Below are positions 18,314 to 26,480 of a stretch of 64,000 nt of DNA, in pieces; the first letter of the stretch is position 1, and the number at the start of each line of letters is the position of its first letter. This DNA comes from Lentisphaerae bacterium ADurb.Bin242 (GTDB lineage Bacteria; Verrucomicrobiota; Lentisphaeria; Victivallales; UBA1829): contig MWCA01000020.1 in the NCBI GenBank assembly GCA_002069785.1, positions 1 to 64,000 of the forward strand, written 5' to 3'. Both the position numbers and the translations under genes were made by a program. The notes beneath the pieces are model-generated. The model did not search any database. It was given only the letters and a program-made list of their open reading frames with translations, and was not told the DNA's origin.

Positions 18314-18937
18314 ATGGCAAAGACCTTTCAGAACGACAATGAAAAAATGAGCTATGCAATGGGGCTGAACGTGGCCGAATATGTGGCGCATGCGCCCGTC
18401 GGCCTGACGCCGGAACTCGTCCTGGAAGGACTGAAAGACGCTCTCGCGGGCATCCCCGGAATCCCGCCCGAGGAATATGCCGCGGCCATGCGGATGCTCC
18501 AGACCCGGATGCAGGACGCCGCCCGCGATCAGGCGAAAAACGCCGGAGAAACCCACGCGAAGACCGGAAAGGAGTTCCTCGCCGCCAACAAGGCAAAGGA
18601 AGGGGTTTTCACCACGGCGACCGGGCTCCAGTATCAGATTCTTCTGGAAGGCAAAGGGACCCGGCCGCAAAGGGCGTCAACGGTCCGCGTCCATTATACC
18701 GGTTCGCTTCTCGACGGACAGGTCTTCGACAGCTCCGTTCAGCGCGGGGAGCCCGCCGAATTCGGGCTGACGCAGGTCATTCCCGGCTGGACGGAAGGCC
18801 TTCAACTGATGGCGGAAGGGTCCAAGTTCCGCTTTTTCATCCCGTCCGAACTCGCCTATGGCGAACAGGGCGCGCCGGGCGCGATCCCTCCGAACGCAAC
18901 CCTGATTTTCGAAGTGGAGCTCCTGAAAGTTCTCTGA
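18314..18937 (+). CDS. FKBP-type peptidyl-prolyl cis-trans isomerase
   Basis: The 207-residue protein has an FkpA/Mip-like helical dimerisation region at the N-terminus ([11 protein letters not shown]...[15 protein letters not shown]). An FKBP domain follows from about residue 105: [50 protein letters not shown]. These cover the usual active-site residues. It catalyses proline isomerisation during folding. No signal peptide is visible, which is unusual for the Mip/FkpA layout and suggests a cytoplasmic location. A strong terminator follows directly. Confidence 0.93.
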   Translation: MAKTFQNDNEKMSYAMGLNVAEYVAHAPVGLTPELVLEGLKDALAGIPGIPPEEYAAAMRMLQTRMQDAARDQAKNAGETHAKTGKEFLAANKAKEGVFTTATGLQYQILLEGKGTRPQRASTVRVHYTGSLLDGQVFDSSVQRGEPAEFGLTQVIPGWTEGLQLMAEGSKFRFFIPSELAYGEQGAPGAIPPNATLIFEVELLKVL

Positions 18938-18952
18938 GGAATTTCCCGGATT

Positions 18953-19000
18953 AAAAAAATCCGTTTTGCCTCGTTCAAAGCGCTGCAAAACGGACTTTTC
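18953..19000. terminator. Bidirectional intrinsic terminator
   Basis: The 10-bp stem TCCGTTTTGC (18960-18969) / GCAAAACGGA (18985-18994) is followed by CTTTT on the plus strand and by ATTTTTTT when read on the minus strand. It serves the FKBP gene and the convergent oxidoreductase. Confidence 0.9.
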
Positions 19001-19050
19001 GCATCTGAAAAATTCTTACAAACTTACAAACTCCCCAACTTACAAACTCT

Positions 19051-20124
19051 TCAAACTCCCAGAGGGAGTTTGGAAAGCGGGTTCTGCCGGTGGCACTCCT
19101 CGATGACCGCGATCTGGCGGCGGACCTGTTCCAAAGTCACCTCCAATTTTCCGCCGTTGACCAGGGCGTCATAGAGATTCTCATACAGTTTGATGGTGCG
19201 GTAGGAAAAATCCATGCCCTGTTCGGAAGAGGTCCACTTTTCCGTGGTAAAGCTCAATTTTTCCGAGCAATATGCGCGATCGGGAAGAGGTTCACGGATC
19301 AGGTGATGCGCCGGGGCGTCGGCCGGATCGAAGAAACGCCATTCCAGTTCGCTGTGGGAACCGTGAAGGGTTCCGTTTGTGCCGTAAACCTCATAAACCC
19401 GCTGTCCCGGAGGCGCGCAGGAGGACACTTCCATGTCGATGACCGGATGTCCTTTCGCGGTCAGGATGACTTTCACATGATCCTCGGCGTCGCCCCAGGT
19501 GTTGGCGCGGTCCATCCGGCAGAAAACGGTTTCCGGGTCAACGTTTCCGAAAAACTGAAGCGCCTGGTCCAGCGGATGCGGACCGGTGTTCAGCAGGCTG
19601 CCCGCATTCATGTCCTGAAGCGTCTGCCAGTCCCAGCGGCGGGAGAAGCCGTTGAACACCACGCGAACCATGACGATCCGCCCGAGAACGCCGGAATTCA
19701 TGACCTCGAGAACCTTGCGGAAGGTGGGGGCGAAGCGGGACTGCTGGAAAACCGCGAAAAATTGTCCCGTGCGTTTGGAAGCGGCGATGACCCGGTCCGC
19801 CTCGGAAACCGTCCGGGCGAGAGGCTTTTCGCAGAGAACCGCGTGTCCGGCCTCCATCGCCTCGATGCTGAACGGAACGTGGTCCGGGCTCTGGGAGGCG
19901 TTGACAATGAGGTCGAGGGAGGAGTCTTTCAGCATTTCCCGGAAGTCCGTGTAAGCCTTGCATCCGGGGTTTTCCTCGCAGCTTTCCTTGCAGCGCGCAA
20001 TGTCGAGATCGGCGACGGCGGCCAGTTGGAATTTCTCTTTCAGCTTTTCGGTATTGAACACGACCGCATGGATATTGCGTCCGCTCCGGCCCTGTCCGAT
20101 GATTCCGACTCTGATTCTTTTCAT
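19051..20124 (-). CDS. Gfo/Idh/MocA family oxidoreductase
   Basis: This 357-residue protein has an N-terminal Rossmann fold (IRVGIIGQGRSGRNIHAVVF) and the family's EKP motif (LCEKPLA) contributing the active-site Lys. The C-terminal alpha/beta domain contains NTGPHPLDQALQFFG with the usual catalytic His. Family members use NAD(P) to oxidise or reduce sugars, inositols and their derivatives. It lies 24 bp downstream of a second member of the family, and both follow an AraC regulator on the same strand. Confidence 0.9.
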   Translation of the reverse strand: MKRIRVGIIGQGRSGRNIHAVVFNTEKLKEKFQLAAVADLDIARCKESCEENPGCKAYTDFREMLKDSSLDLIVNASQSPDHVPFSIEAMEAGHAVLCEKPLARTVSEADRVIAASKRTGQFFAVFQQSRFAPTFRKVLEVMNSGVLGRIVMVRVVFNGFSRRWDWQTLQDMNAGSLLNTGPHPLDQALQFFGNVDPETVFCRMDRANTWGDAEDHVKVILTAKGHPVIDMEVSSCAPPGQRVYEVYGTNGTLHGSHSELEWRFFDPADAPAHHLIREPLPDRAYCSEKLSFTTEKWTSSEQGMDFSYRTIKLYENLYDALVNGGKLEVTLEQVRRQIAVIEECHRQNPLSKLPLGV

Positions 20125-20148
20125 GGAATGCTCCCTGTTTTCGCCGCG

Positions 20149-21051
20149 TCAGTTTTGATAAACCGGCATGGTCCGGCCGTATTTGACGGAAAGATCGGCG
20201 GCTTCGAGCATGGCCATGATCTCATAGGATTCGTTCAGCGGCACACCGCCGCTCTCTCCCCGGAAGAAGCGCTGGATTTCACCGATCAGGCTGCGGTAAA
20301 GGTCGACACCTCCGACGAAATGGAAGAGGAATTCGCTCGGAACCGCGTTCCGGAGAACGCCGCCGTAGCGGTAGGAGTGGGAATTGAGCTCGACGACGCC
20401 GCGGCGGCCGTCGGCATACGCCACCGTGCAGACGACGCCCTGACGGTCGGGAACGGCCGTGACCGAAACCGCGCCGGTGCCCATGGTCCGTTCCAGCATC
20501 TCGAAGGCGTGGACGCCGTACCAGACGATGGAAGAACTGGCGGGCGCCTTTCCGAGCGGCCCCCAGATACAGGCGAACTGGGGCCTGGGACATTTCGACG
20601 CCGCGTCAATGAGGTTCGCGTCGTAGCGGAGGGAGGAAGCCGTGAAAAAGCGGATATTGTGTTCTTTGGCGGCGGCCATGATCTCGTTGGCGCTGTCCAG
20701 CGTGTCGGCAAACGGCTTGTCGAGGAAGATCGGCTTGCCGAGGACGGCGCATTTCTTGAAGTATTCCAGATGATAGGCCGGATCGTTGATTTCCAGATAG
20801 ATCGCGTCGCAGTCCGCCACCGCCTCGTCGAAATTCTGCGTGACTTTCACGCCGATGCTTTCGAGATAGGCCTGCCGCTTGTCCAGCCCCTCTTTGCTCT
20901 GGAACGGGGTGTCGAACCGCAGACAGCGCGTCACTTGCATTCCGCCGACCTGGTGTTCTTTCGGCAGGGACGGATCCTGCATGAATTTGGCGAATTCAAC
21001 GGAATGGCTCGTGTCGAGCCCCACAATGGCGGCCTTCAATTTCTTCTTCAT
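20149..21051 (-). CDS. Gfo/Idh/MocA family oxidoreductase
   Basis: The 300-residue protein starts with a Rossmann-like segment (LKAAIVGLDTSHSVEFAKFM) whose glycine pattern is weaker than in the downstream paralogue. It has the substrate-site Lys in IFLDKPFADTLDSANE and a His in WYGVHAFEMLERTMG. It is shorter than most family members. It forms an operon with the following oxidoreductase, behind a promoter bordered by two direct repeats that could bind the upstream AraC protein. Substrate unknown. Confidence 0.85.
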   Translation of the reverse strand: MKKKLKAAIVGLDTSHSVEFAKFMQDPSLPKEHQVGGMQVTRCLRFDTPFQSKEGLDKRQAYLESIGVKVTQNFDEAVADCDAIYLEINDPAYHLEYFKKCAVLGKPIFLDKPFADTLDSANEIMAAAKEHNIRFFTASSLRYDANLIDAASKCPRPQFACIWGPLGKAPASSSIVWYGVHAFEMLERTMGTGAVSVTAVPDRQGVVCTVAYADGRRGVVELNSHSYRYGGVLRNAVPSEFLFHFVGGVDLYRSLIGEIQRFFRGESGGVPLNESYEIMAMLEAADLSVKYGRTMPVYQN

Positions 21052-21104
21052 CTTCTGACTTTCCTGGTTGAAATATCGTAAACGAAATCTCTCTTACGCC
21101 GGAT

Positions 21105-21165
21105 AAAATAGCATTCTTCCCCTGGAATCCAATGGTCTTTTTGATAAAAGCATGATCTTTTTGAT
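21105..21165 (-). promoter_or_regulatory. Promoter of the oxidoreductase operon with AraC-type direct repeats
   Basis: On the minus strand TTGGAT (21132-21127), a 16-bp spacer and TATTTT (21110-21105) form a promoter. Directly upstream are two copies of tctttttgat (plus strand 21136-21145 and 21156-21165), exactly 20 bp apart and adjacent to the -35 box. This is the usual layout for activation by an AraC-family protein. Confidence 0.55.
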
Positions 21166-21169
21166 CATT

Positions 21170-22018
21170 TTACTGAATTCCGTAGCGGGACCGGAACAGG
21201 GAAGGCGAAACCGAGCCGTGCTTCTTGAATATGCGCGAAAAGTGGAATTCGTCGTTGAAGCGGCATTCCTGGGCGATCTCGCTGATCCGCATGTGCGTGG
21301 ACATCAGAAGTTTTTCCGCCCGCCGCAGGCGGCACTCCAGCAGGAATGCGCCCGGCGCCCAGGTGGTCACCTGCTTGAAAAGCCGTCGAAAATGAACGTA
21401 GGAAAGCGACATCCGGGCCGCCTCGCTCCGGAAATTCCAGCCGAGCGCCGGTTCGTGCGCGATCCGGTCGCGGAGCGCGAGCAGAGCCCCCGCGTAGTGA
21501 TTGTACAGCTTGTCCGCCATCGCCGGCTGTTCGCTGATTTCCAGCAGCAGTTCTTCGAGGAGAAGGACCGCGCGGGCGTGCTGGTTCAGCCCCGGCACCC
21601 GCAACAGAGTGAACACGCTCCGCAGCTTCCGCAGGAATTGTTCCGGGTCCCGGAGGCGTATGAAAAGATTCTTTTCCCGCAGCGGGATCAGACCGCTCTT
21701 GATATAGCGTTCCACGCGGGGACCGCGGAAGCACAGATGGGCCTGAAATCGGATCGTTCCCTCCGGCGAACCGTAGGAAAAAGGGATTCCCGGTCCTGTG
21801 ACAAACACGCCGGGCCCGGTCGAGACTTCGGGGGGATTGCCGCCCGTATGGACCTCGACGTCCCCCCTGTAAATGAACTGAATCCCGTAGTATCCGTCGA
21901 AAATACGGTTTTCCGCATAGGTGGATACGCCTTCGCATTGTCCGTGGTTGACAAACACCAGATCGTCGAAATAGTCCATGCCGCGCCCGTCCGCCTCCGG
22001 GTAAAAATCCGGAAGCAA
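21170..22018 (-). CDS. AraC family transcriptional regulator
   Basis: This 282-residue protein has an N-terminal cupin-like sensor (residues ~15-140; YYGIQFIYRGDVEVHTGG) and a C-terminal pair of helix-turn-helices (MSLSYVHFRRLFKQVTTWAP, then MRISEIAQECRFNDEFHFSR). It is encoded upstream of, and in the same direction as, two Gfo/Idh/MocA oxidoreductases and most likely activates them in response to a sugar. The start region is divergent from the DUF89 gene. Confidence 0.9.
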   Translation of the reverse strand: MLPDFYPEADGRGMDYFDDLVFVNHGQCEGVSTYAENRIFDGYYGIQFIYRGDVEVHTGGNPPEVSTGPGVFVTGPGIPFSYGSPEGTIRFQAHLCFRGPRVERYIKSGLIPLREKNLFIRLRDPEQFLRKLRSVFTLLRVPGLNQHARAVLLLEELLLEISEQPAMADKLYNHYAGALLALRDRIAHEPALGWNFRSEAARMSLSYVHFRRLFKQVTTWAPGAFLLECRLRRAEKLLMSTHMRISEIAQECRFNDEFHFSRIFKKHGSVSPSLFRSRYGIQ

Positions 22019-22238
22019 TGTATTATTTGTTCATTTTATCCGCATTCCCCGTACCATAGCATGCCCGTCCGGTTTTTCAAATTCTTCCTGTGATTTGTTC
22101 CCTTCCGGAAACGGCTCGGAACATCGCGGACGGAACGGAAAAAGCGGAAGATTTCCGCGTCATTTTTTCAAATGAACATGGACTTTTTCAGAAGGAGGGT
22201 GTATTGTTCCATTTCACAGGAGAAAACGGACTTTCCAG

Positions 22239-23105
22239 ATGAGAACTGAACTTGAATGTATTTTATGTTTCGGAAAAGGCGCCCTGTTTCTGACAAAACG
22301 GTTCGCCCTGTCTCACAAAGACAATGTGAAGCTGCATCAATCCATCCTGCGGGAGATCGCGGAGGCCGACTTCAATGAACCGCCGCCGCTCATCGCCCGG
22401 AAAATCTACCAGCTCATTTCGGAAAAAACCGGGGAAAAAGATCCCTTCCAGCAGGAAAAAGACCTTTCCACCGAACATGCGAAACGTCTGCTGAAACCCC
22501 TGCGGACGAAGCTGAAAACATTCAACGACCCGCTGGAGGGACTCGTCCGCCTCGTCATGGCGGGCAACATCATCGATTTCGGGCTGGACGCCGCCTTCGA
22601 CCTGAACACAACCCTGGAGCGGATCACCGAAACCTTTTCCGAAAAGATCGACCGGGCCGCTCTCGAAGTGCTGCGCAAAGCTCTCGAAAAAGCGAAAAAC
22701 GTGTTGTACATCACCGACAATTGCGGAGAAGCGGTGTTCGACGCGCTGCTGCTCGAACGCTACCGCTGCAAAATGACGGTGGCGGTCCGGGGCAGCCCCA
22801 TTTTAAACGACGTCACGCGCCGCGAGGCGGAGGCCTCCGGGCTGGCGGCGGCTTCCATACGCCTGATCGACACGGGCGACAACACGCCCGGCATCGACCT
22901 CTGCCGCTCCTCCGGCGAGTTTCTGGAAGCCTACCATTCCGCCGACTTGATCATTTCCAAAGGACAGGGCAACTATGAGACGCTTTGCGAAACCAGACGC
23001 CCGACCGTGTTTCTGCTGCGTGCAAAATGTCCGGTGGTCATGCATAAACTGGGCGGCGTCAAACAGGGAAGTTGCCAAATCCACCATGTCAACATCATTC
23101 CGTAA
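22239..23105 (+). CDS. DUF89 (ARMT1-like) family metal-dependent phosphatase
   Basis: The 288-residue protein has the DUF89 signature residues: ITDNCGEAVFDALLLERY, VRGSPILNDVTRREAE and SKGQGNYETL, with Asp and Asn ligands for a divalent metal. An N-terminal ELECILCFGKGAL cysteine pair is also conserved in the bacterial and archaeal branch. Members are proposed to hydrolyse damaged or excess phospho-metabolites. It overlaps the next gene, a 5'-nucleotidase-like protein, by 20 bp, pointing to co-translation. Confidence 0.88.
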   Translation: MRTELECILCFGKGALFLTKRFALSHKDNVKLHQSILREIAEADFNEPPPLIARKIYQLISEKTGEKDPFQQEKDLSTEHAKRLLKPLRTKLKTFNDPLEGLVRLVMAGNIIDFGLDAAFDLNTTLERITETFSEKIDRAALEVLRKALEKAKNVLYITDNCGEAVFDALLLERYRCKMTVAVRGSPILNDVTRREAEASGLAAASIRLIDTGDNTPGIDLCRSSGEFLEAYHSADLIISKGQGNYETLCETRRPTVFLLRAKCPVVMHKLGGVKQGSCQIHHVNIIP

Positions 23106-24576
23106 ATCCTGCCTGATCCTCTTTGCCGCCCTGCTCTGGGTTTCCGCTTCCGGGCAGACGGTCTCCTTGAAGGTGATCCAGACGACCGATGTCCACGGCT
23201 CCATCGAACAGGGAAAATTCGGGCGCATCGCAACGCTCATCCGGCAGGAATGCAAGGCCGCGGGCGGGTCCCCCAACACGGTACTGGCCGACTGCGGGGA
23301 CCTGATGCAGGGCTCGTTTCCCATGACGCTGGACCGCGGAGGCGTCATGATCCGCGCGCTGAACCTCCTTTCCTATGATGTTTTCGTGCCCGGAAATCAT
23401 GACTTTGAATTCGGGGCCGACTCCCTCCGGGATCATCTGAAGCAGTTCAGGGGAATCGTCTGCGCCCTCAACCTCGACTGGAAGGACACTCCTGTCCGGC
23501 GGTGGACCCTTCTGAAAAAAAGCGGGCTGGACGTCGCCGTGATCGGCATCACGTTTCCGGCGCTGGATACGCTGGTGTCCGGAGATCAACTGAAATCGGT
23601 GCGCCTCCTCGACGCGGAAAAGGAAATGGCGCGGATCATGCCGGAAGTGATGAACGTCCGGCCCGTCGTGATCATTCTCGCCGTCCATGCCGGCGAATAC
23701 ACCCCGGTTTCCGGCCGTCTCACGCTCACGCAGCTGATCCGGAAATATCCGCAGATCGATCTGGTCCTGGGCGGACACACCCACCAGGACATCCCGGGAA
23801 AGAGTCTCGGCGGACACGCCTGGTTCCTCCAGGCGCCCGCCCACGCCGGGGGGATTGCCGTCGCGGACATCCTTTACGATTCCCGGGAACGCCGGGTCGT
23901 TTCCCTCCAGAGCCGTCTGCTCCTCCTCGCCGACCGTGAAACCGCCCCCCTTCCGGAAATGGAAAAAGTCTTCTCGGAACAGCTGAAACGTTCCGCCCGG
24001 ACCGGCGCGGAACAGATCGCCCGTCTTCCGTTTCCGCTCGAACCGCTTTCCGGGACGGAACATTCCAACCGCCTGACCGGGCTGTTCGCAAACACCATTC
24101 ACGAATATACCGGCGCACCGGTCGTCTTTCACGGCACCCACGGGAAATTCGCGCAGGCTCCCGGCCCGCTGAACCGCCGGCAACTGTTCGCCCTGACGCC
24201 GTATGAAGACAAAATCGGCGTGCTGAAACTGACGCCGTCCGAATGCCGCATGGTCCTGGAGGAACAGCATGCAAAAAAACGGAGCGGCATGTTTCAGGCG
24301 CCTTCCGGAATCGTTTATTCCACGGGACGCGGCGGCCGGATCAAAGGGTCCCTGCGCCTGAAAGGAGAATCCGGCGACTGGACGGATGAAACACGGACGG
24401 TCGCCTGTGCGTTCACCACCTTTGCCCTGGCCGGAGCGGGAGGCCGTTTCCCGCTTCTCCGCTCTCTCGCGGAGCTGCATGCCGTCGAGGTTTACCCGGA
24501 CGGCATCCGGACCGTTCTGGAAAATCATCTGCGCAAAAATCATCCGATCCAAACACATCCCATCGAAAGGAAATGA
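23086..24576 (+). CDS. Exported 5'-nucleotidase/metallophosphatase family protein
   Basis: The start at 23086 gives a clear signal peptide (MSTSFRKSCLILFAALLWVS). The calcineurin-like metallophosphatase domain carries TTDVHGSIEQG, ADCGDLMQGS, VPGNHDFEFG and LGGHTHQD. The C-terminal ~200 residues form the nucleotidase specificity domain (QLFALTPYEDKIGVLKLTPSE). The 496-residue protein probably dephosphorylates nucleotides or related esters in the periplasm. It overlaps the DUF89 gene at its start and a lipoprotein gene at its end. Confidence 0.9.
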   Translation: MSTSFRKSCLILFAALLWVSASGQTVSLKVIQTTDVHGSIEQGKFGRIATLIRQECKAAGGSPNTVLADCGDLMQGSFPMTLDRGGVMIRALNLLSYDVFVPGNHDFEFGADSLRDHLKQFRGIVCALNLDWKDTPVRRWTLLKKSGLDVAVIGITFPALDTLVSGDQLKSVRLLDAEKEMARIMPEVMNVRPVVIILAVHAGEYTPVSGRLTLTQLIRKYPQIDLVLGGHTHQDIPGKSLGGHAWFLQAPAHAGGIAVADILYDSRERRVVSLQSRLLLLADRETAPLPEMEKVFSEQLKRSARTGAEQIARLPFPLEPLSGTEHSNRLTGLFANTIHEYTGAPVVFHGTHGKFAQAPGPLNRRQLFALTPYEDKIGVLKLTPSECRMVLEEQHAKKRSGMFQAPSGIVYSTGRGGRIKGSLRLKGESGDWTDETRTVACAFTTFALAGAGGRFPLLRSLAELHAVEVYPDGIRTVLENHLRKNHPIQTHPIERK

Positions 24577-24995
24577 AAATGAATAAAATCACATGGTGCT
24601 GTCTGCTCGCGGCTCTGCTTTGTTCCTGTTCGCGTGAATATATTTTCGCGGAAAAAGACCGTCTGACCCCGCAGGAGGAAGAGGCGGTCATCGTTTATGT
24701 CTGCAAGTTCCTCCGCCACGACAAGAAAATCAAACTCACCCCGGAGGAGCGTTCGATCATCCAGGACCAGAAACCGGATTTCGCCGTCCAATACCGGGGA
24801 TACAAGGAAGGGCTGCTGTCCATCCGCTGGAAACTCCCGAACTACCGGGTCCTTCTGCTTCAACGAACCGGGAAGCTTCTTGCGGAAGAACGGGCGGACT
24901 GGGTCATCCGGATCATTTCCGACACTGCCAGCGGGAAACTGCCGAAAGATTCTTTCGGTTCCCAAGGGGAAGACCTCTCTCTGCCGCCTCTTTGA
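24573..24995 (+). CDS. Small predicted lipoprotein of unknown function
   Basis: This 140-residue protein begins with a lipoprotein signal, ITWCCLLAALLCSC, with the lipobox Cys at about residue 20. The rest is hydrophilic with mixed charge (LTPQEEEAVIVYVCKFLRHD) and has no motif that I recognise. The start overlaps the stop of the nucleotidase gene (ATGA); an ATG at 24579 is an alternative. It is probably co-translated with and anchored near the periplasmic nucleotidase. Confidence 0.7.
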   Translation: MKMNKITWCCLLAALLCSCSREYIFAEKDRLTPQEEEAVIVYVCKFLRHDKKIKLTPEERSIIQDQKPDFAVQYRGYKEGLLSIRWKLPNYRVLLLQRTGKLLAEERADWVIRIISDTASGKLPKDSFGSQGEDLSLPPL

Positions 24996-25063
24996 AAACA
25001 GCCCCGGAATCCCGCTTTCTTCCCTGTTTTTTCCGGGAAATCCAAAAAAAGTTTTTCCTCCGC

Positions 25064-25091
25064 TTGACAAATCGGACTTGTGTGCTAGAGT
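25064..25091 (+). promoter_or_regulatory. Strong sigma-70 promoter of a small RNA
   Basis: TTGACA (25064-25069), a 16-bp spacer ending in TGTGC, and TAGAGT (25086-25091) form a near-consensus promoter. Transcription would start near 25099, exactly where the structured RNA begins. Confidence 0.75.
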
Positions 25092-25098
25092 AAGACTC

Positions 25099-25202
25099 AG
25101 GAAGCAGGCAGACGGGCTCCGAATAAGAAATGAATCAAGGCCGCAAAGCCTTAAAGGTACATTGTAAGTTGGAGCGAACAGTTCCCCCTGCTTCCGTTTT
25201 TT
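25099..25202 (+). ncRNA. Probable small structured RNA, about 104 nt, rod-like
   Basis: No ORF is present. The 5' end GGAAGCAGG (25100-25108) pairs perfectly with CCTGCTTCC (25187-25195), which is followed at once by GTTTTTT, so the molecule closes on itself and terminates. Inside, GCTCC (25116-25120) pairs with GGAGC (25171-25175). A large central bubble follows, then an apical hairpin AAGGC-CGCAAA-GCCTT (25137-25152). The closing stem, central bubble and end hairpin resemble a shortened 6S RNA, but a lineage-specific sRNA is equally possible. It lies upstream of a prepilin-like gene that has its own promoter. Confidence 0.6.
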
Positions 25203-25324
25203 ATTCCCTCTGTATTTTCCCCGCCATTCCCCGACCCGATGGATTCCATGCGGAAGTCGTGTTCCAACAGGGGATCGTCTGCTTCGGATGTCCAACAAAA
25301 ATCAAAAATAGGTTGCTTTGCCTA

Positions 25325-25352
25325 TTGCAAAACAAACATTTCTGTTTATAAT
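25325..25352 (+). promoter_or_regulatory. Promoter of the prepilin-like gene
   Basis: TTGCAA (25325-25330), a 16-bp spacer and TATAAT (25347-25352). An inverted repeat AATAGG (25307-25312) / CCTATT (25321-25326) touches the -35 box and may be an operator. The 25203-25324 stretch holds nothing else I can identify. Confidence 0.7.
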
Positions 25353-25394
25353 TAAAACGCAATGTTGATTTTTTTAAAAGGAGGAGGGCGTTGT

Positions 25395-26123
25395 ATGAAA
25401 ACGTCAATATCGGAACGGGAGGGTGCGCATTCGGGCCCGGTTTCAGGAAGGCGGGCGGGGAAATTTACATTGGTGGAACTTCTTGTCGTCATCTCGATCA
25501 TCGCGATCATCGCCGCCTTGCTGATGCCCGCGCTGGGCAAAGCGCGGGAAGCCGCGCGGAAAGCTTTCTGCCTGAGCCATCTCAAGGATATGGCGGTTTC
25601 CAGCCTGATGTATGCGGACAACAACAAGGAATACTTTCTCCCCGGTCACCGCTACAACTCCGGTGAGGCGAAAGACTTCTGGTGGTCCATTCTCACCCAG
25701 ATCGTGTATCCGAAGGTCATCGAAAAAAGTTACGGAATCCCCATGGACAGTTATTACAAGACGTTCCAATGTCCCTCGGAAAAGATTCCGACCGGGGGAG
25801 ACCCCTCCTTTCAATACACCCACTATGGGGTTAACGTCAAATTCACGCATTACAATGCTCCGGTAAGGAAACTGTCCACCGCCTTCAAACCGTCTTCCGG
25901 CGTGGTGTATATGGACTCGAATATCCGCACCAGCTATGCGGTCACGGATGAAAATGCGGCCAGCGAACGGCACGGAACCGGCCGTGCGAACACGTCGTAT
26001 CTGGACGGCCACTGCGACTTCAGAATCCTGGGCAGGGACCCCGCCCGCGACGAGAAACTGAAGGAAGGATACCGTTCCCCTTGCCTCAACGGCATCGGAA
26101 CCTGTGCGACCAACTGCAACTGA
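25395..26123 (+). CDS. Prepilin-type N-terminal motif protein with H-X10-DG tail
   Basis: This is a 242-residue protein. The prepilin motif [20 protein letters not shown] begins unusually late, after ~23 residues of hydrophilic leader ([16 protein letters not shown]). The usual leader is 6-10 residues, so processing may differ or the true start may lie closer to the motif. The C-terminal part has [14 protein letters not shown] of the H-X9/10-DG type. GGAGGAGG lies seven bases before the ATG at 25395. It has its own promoter downstream of the small RNA and is followed by the AT-rich island. Confidence 0.85.
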   Translation: MKTSISEREGAHSGPVSGRRAGKFTLVELLVVISIIAIIAALLMPALGKAREAARKAFCLSHLKDMAVSSLMYADNNKEYFLPGHRYNSGEAKDFWWSILTQIVYPKVIEKSYGIPMDSYYKTFQCPSEKIPTGGDPSFQYTHYGVNVKFTHYNAPVRKLSTAFKPSSGVVYMDSNIRTSYAVTDENAASERHGTGRANTSYLDGHCDFRILGRDPARDEKLKEGYRSPCLNGIGTCATNCN

Positions 26124-26189
26124 TCTGAAAAAATAGGTGCCATGACAGAATGTCGCCGTTTTCTATTCTGTTGACCACACCCAGAGGAC

Positions 26190-26212
26190 GTGGATTTTTA
26201 AGACGCATTCAA
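26190..26212. repeat. Dispersed repeat C, copy 1
   Basis: The ~20-bp string GTGGATTTtTAAGACGCATT recurs at 28815-28837 with one difference. This copy lies before the VOC gene remnant, at the left end of the AT-rich island. Confidence 0.7.
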
Positions 26213-26245
26213 GGATTAGTGTGAACAGATTCTAGGTATTCCAGT

Positions 26246-26268
26246 TGACAAAAAAAGTATTTTTGTCA
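26246..26268. repeat. Inverted repeat at the left edge of the island
   Basis: TGACAAAAA (26246-26254) and TTTTTGTCA (26260-26268) are perfect 9-bp arms around AAGTA. It could be an operator or a weak terminator. A TTGACA -35-like box overlaps its left arm. Confidence 0.5.
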
Positions 26269-26319
26269 TTATTATTGGTTGTGCTTAATTGGAAAAGATA
26301 TGACAGATGCTGTATAGTA

Positions 26320-26451
26320 TTCAATAAATTTTTCCCGGTCATGGAACCGACCACGGAATCGTGTGTCCAGCGCACCTATTACATCGCCGATCCCGAAGGC
26401 AACCTGATCGAAATCGGCTCTTTCATAAGTGAACATGCCTGTTGCACTTAA
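26320..26451 (+). pseudogene. C-terminal remnant of a VOC/glyoxalase-family protein
   Basis: The reading frame ending at 26451 contains RTYYIADPEGNLIEIGSF, the characteristic last strand of glyoxalase/bleomycin-resistance (VOC) proteins, including the metal-binding Glu. No N-terminal VOC half is found upstream; the DNA there is AT-rich and unrelated, and base composition changes near 26335. This is best read as a truncated gene left at a recombination junction. Confidence 0.65.
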
Positions 26452-26480
26452 TTGCCCGGGGAAATATGGAGAATTCAAAG

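Noticed and set aside
19001-19060. Short cttacaaact repeats after the FKBP terminator
   Set aside because: Three short copies in one small stretch look like simple slippage near the 3' end of the oxidoreductase gene; no function is indicated.
25099-25202. Small RNA as SRP (4.5S) RNA
   Set aside because: GGAAGCAG occurs, but the domain IV hairpin with its GGAA tetraloop and symmetric internal loop cannot be formed.
25099-25202. Small RNA as a cyclic di-GMP-I riboswitch of the downstream prepilin gene
   Set aside because: CGCAAAGCC resembles part of that aptamer, but the partner strand and tetraloop receptor are missing, and a terminator and a second promoter separate it from the gene.
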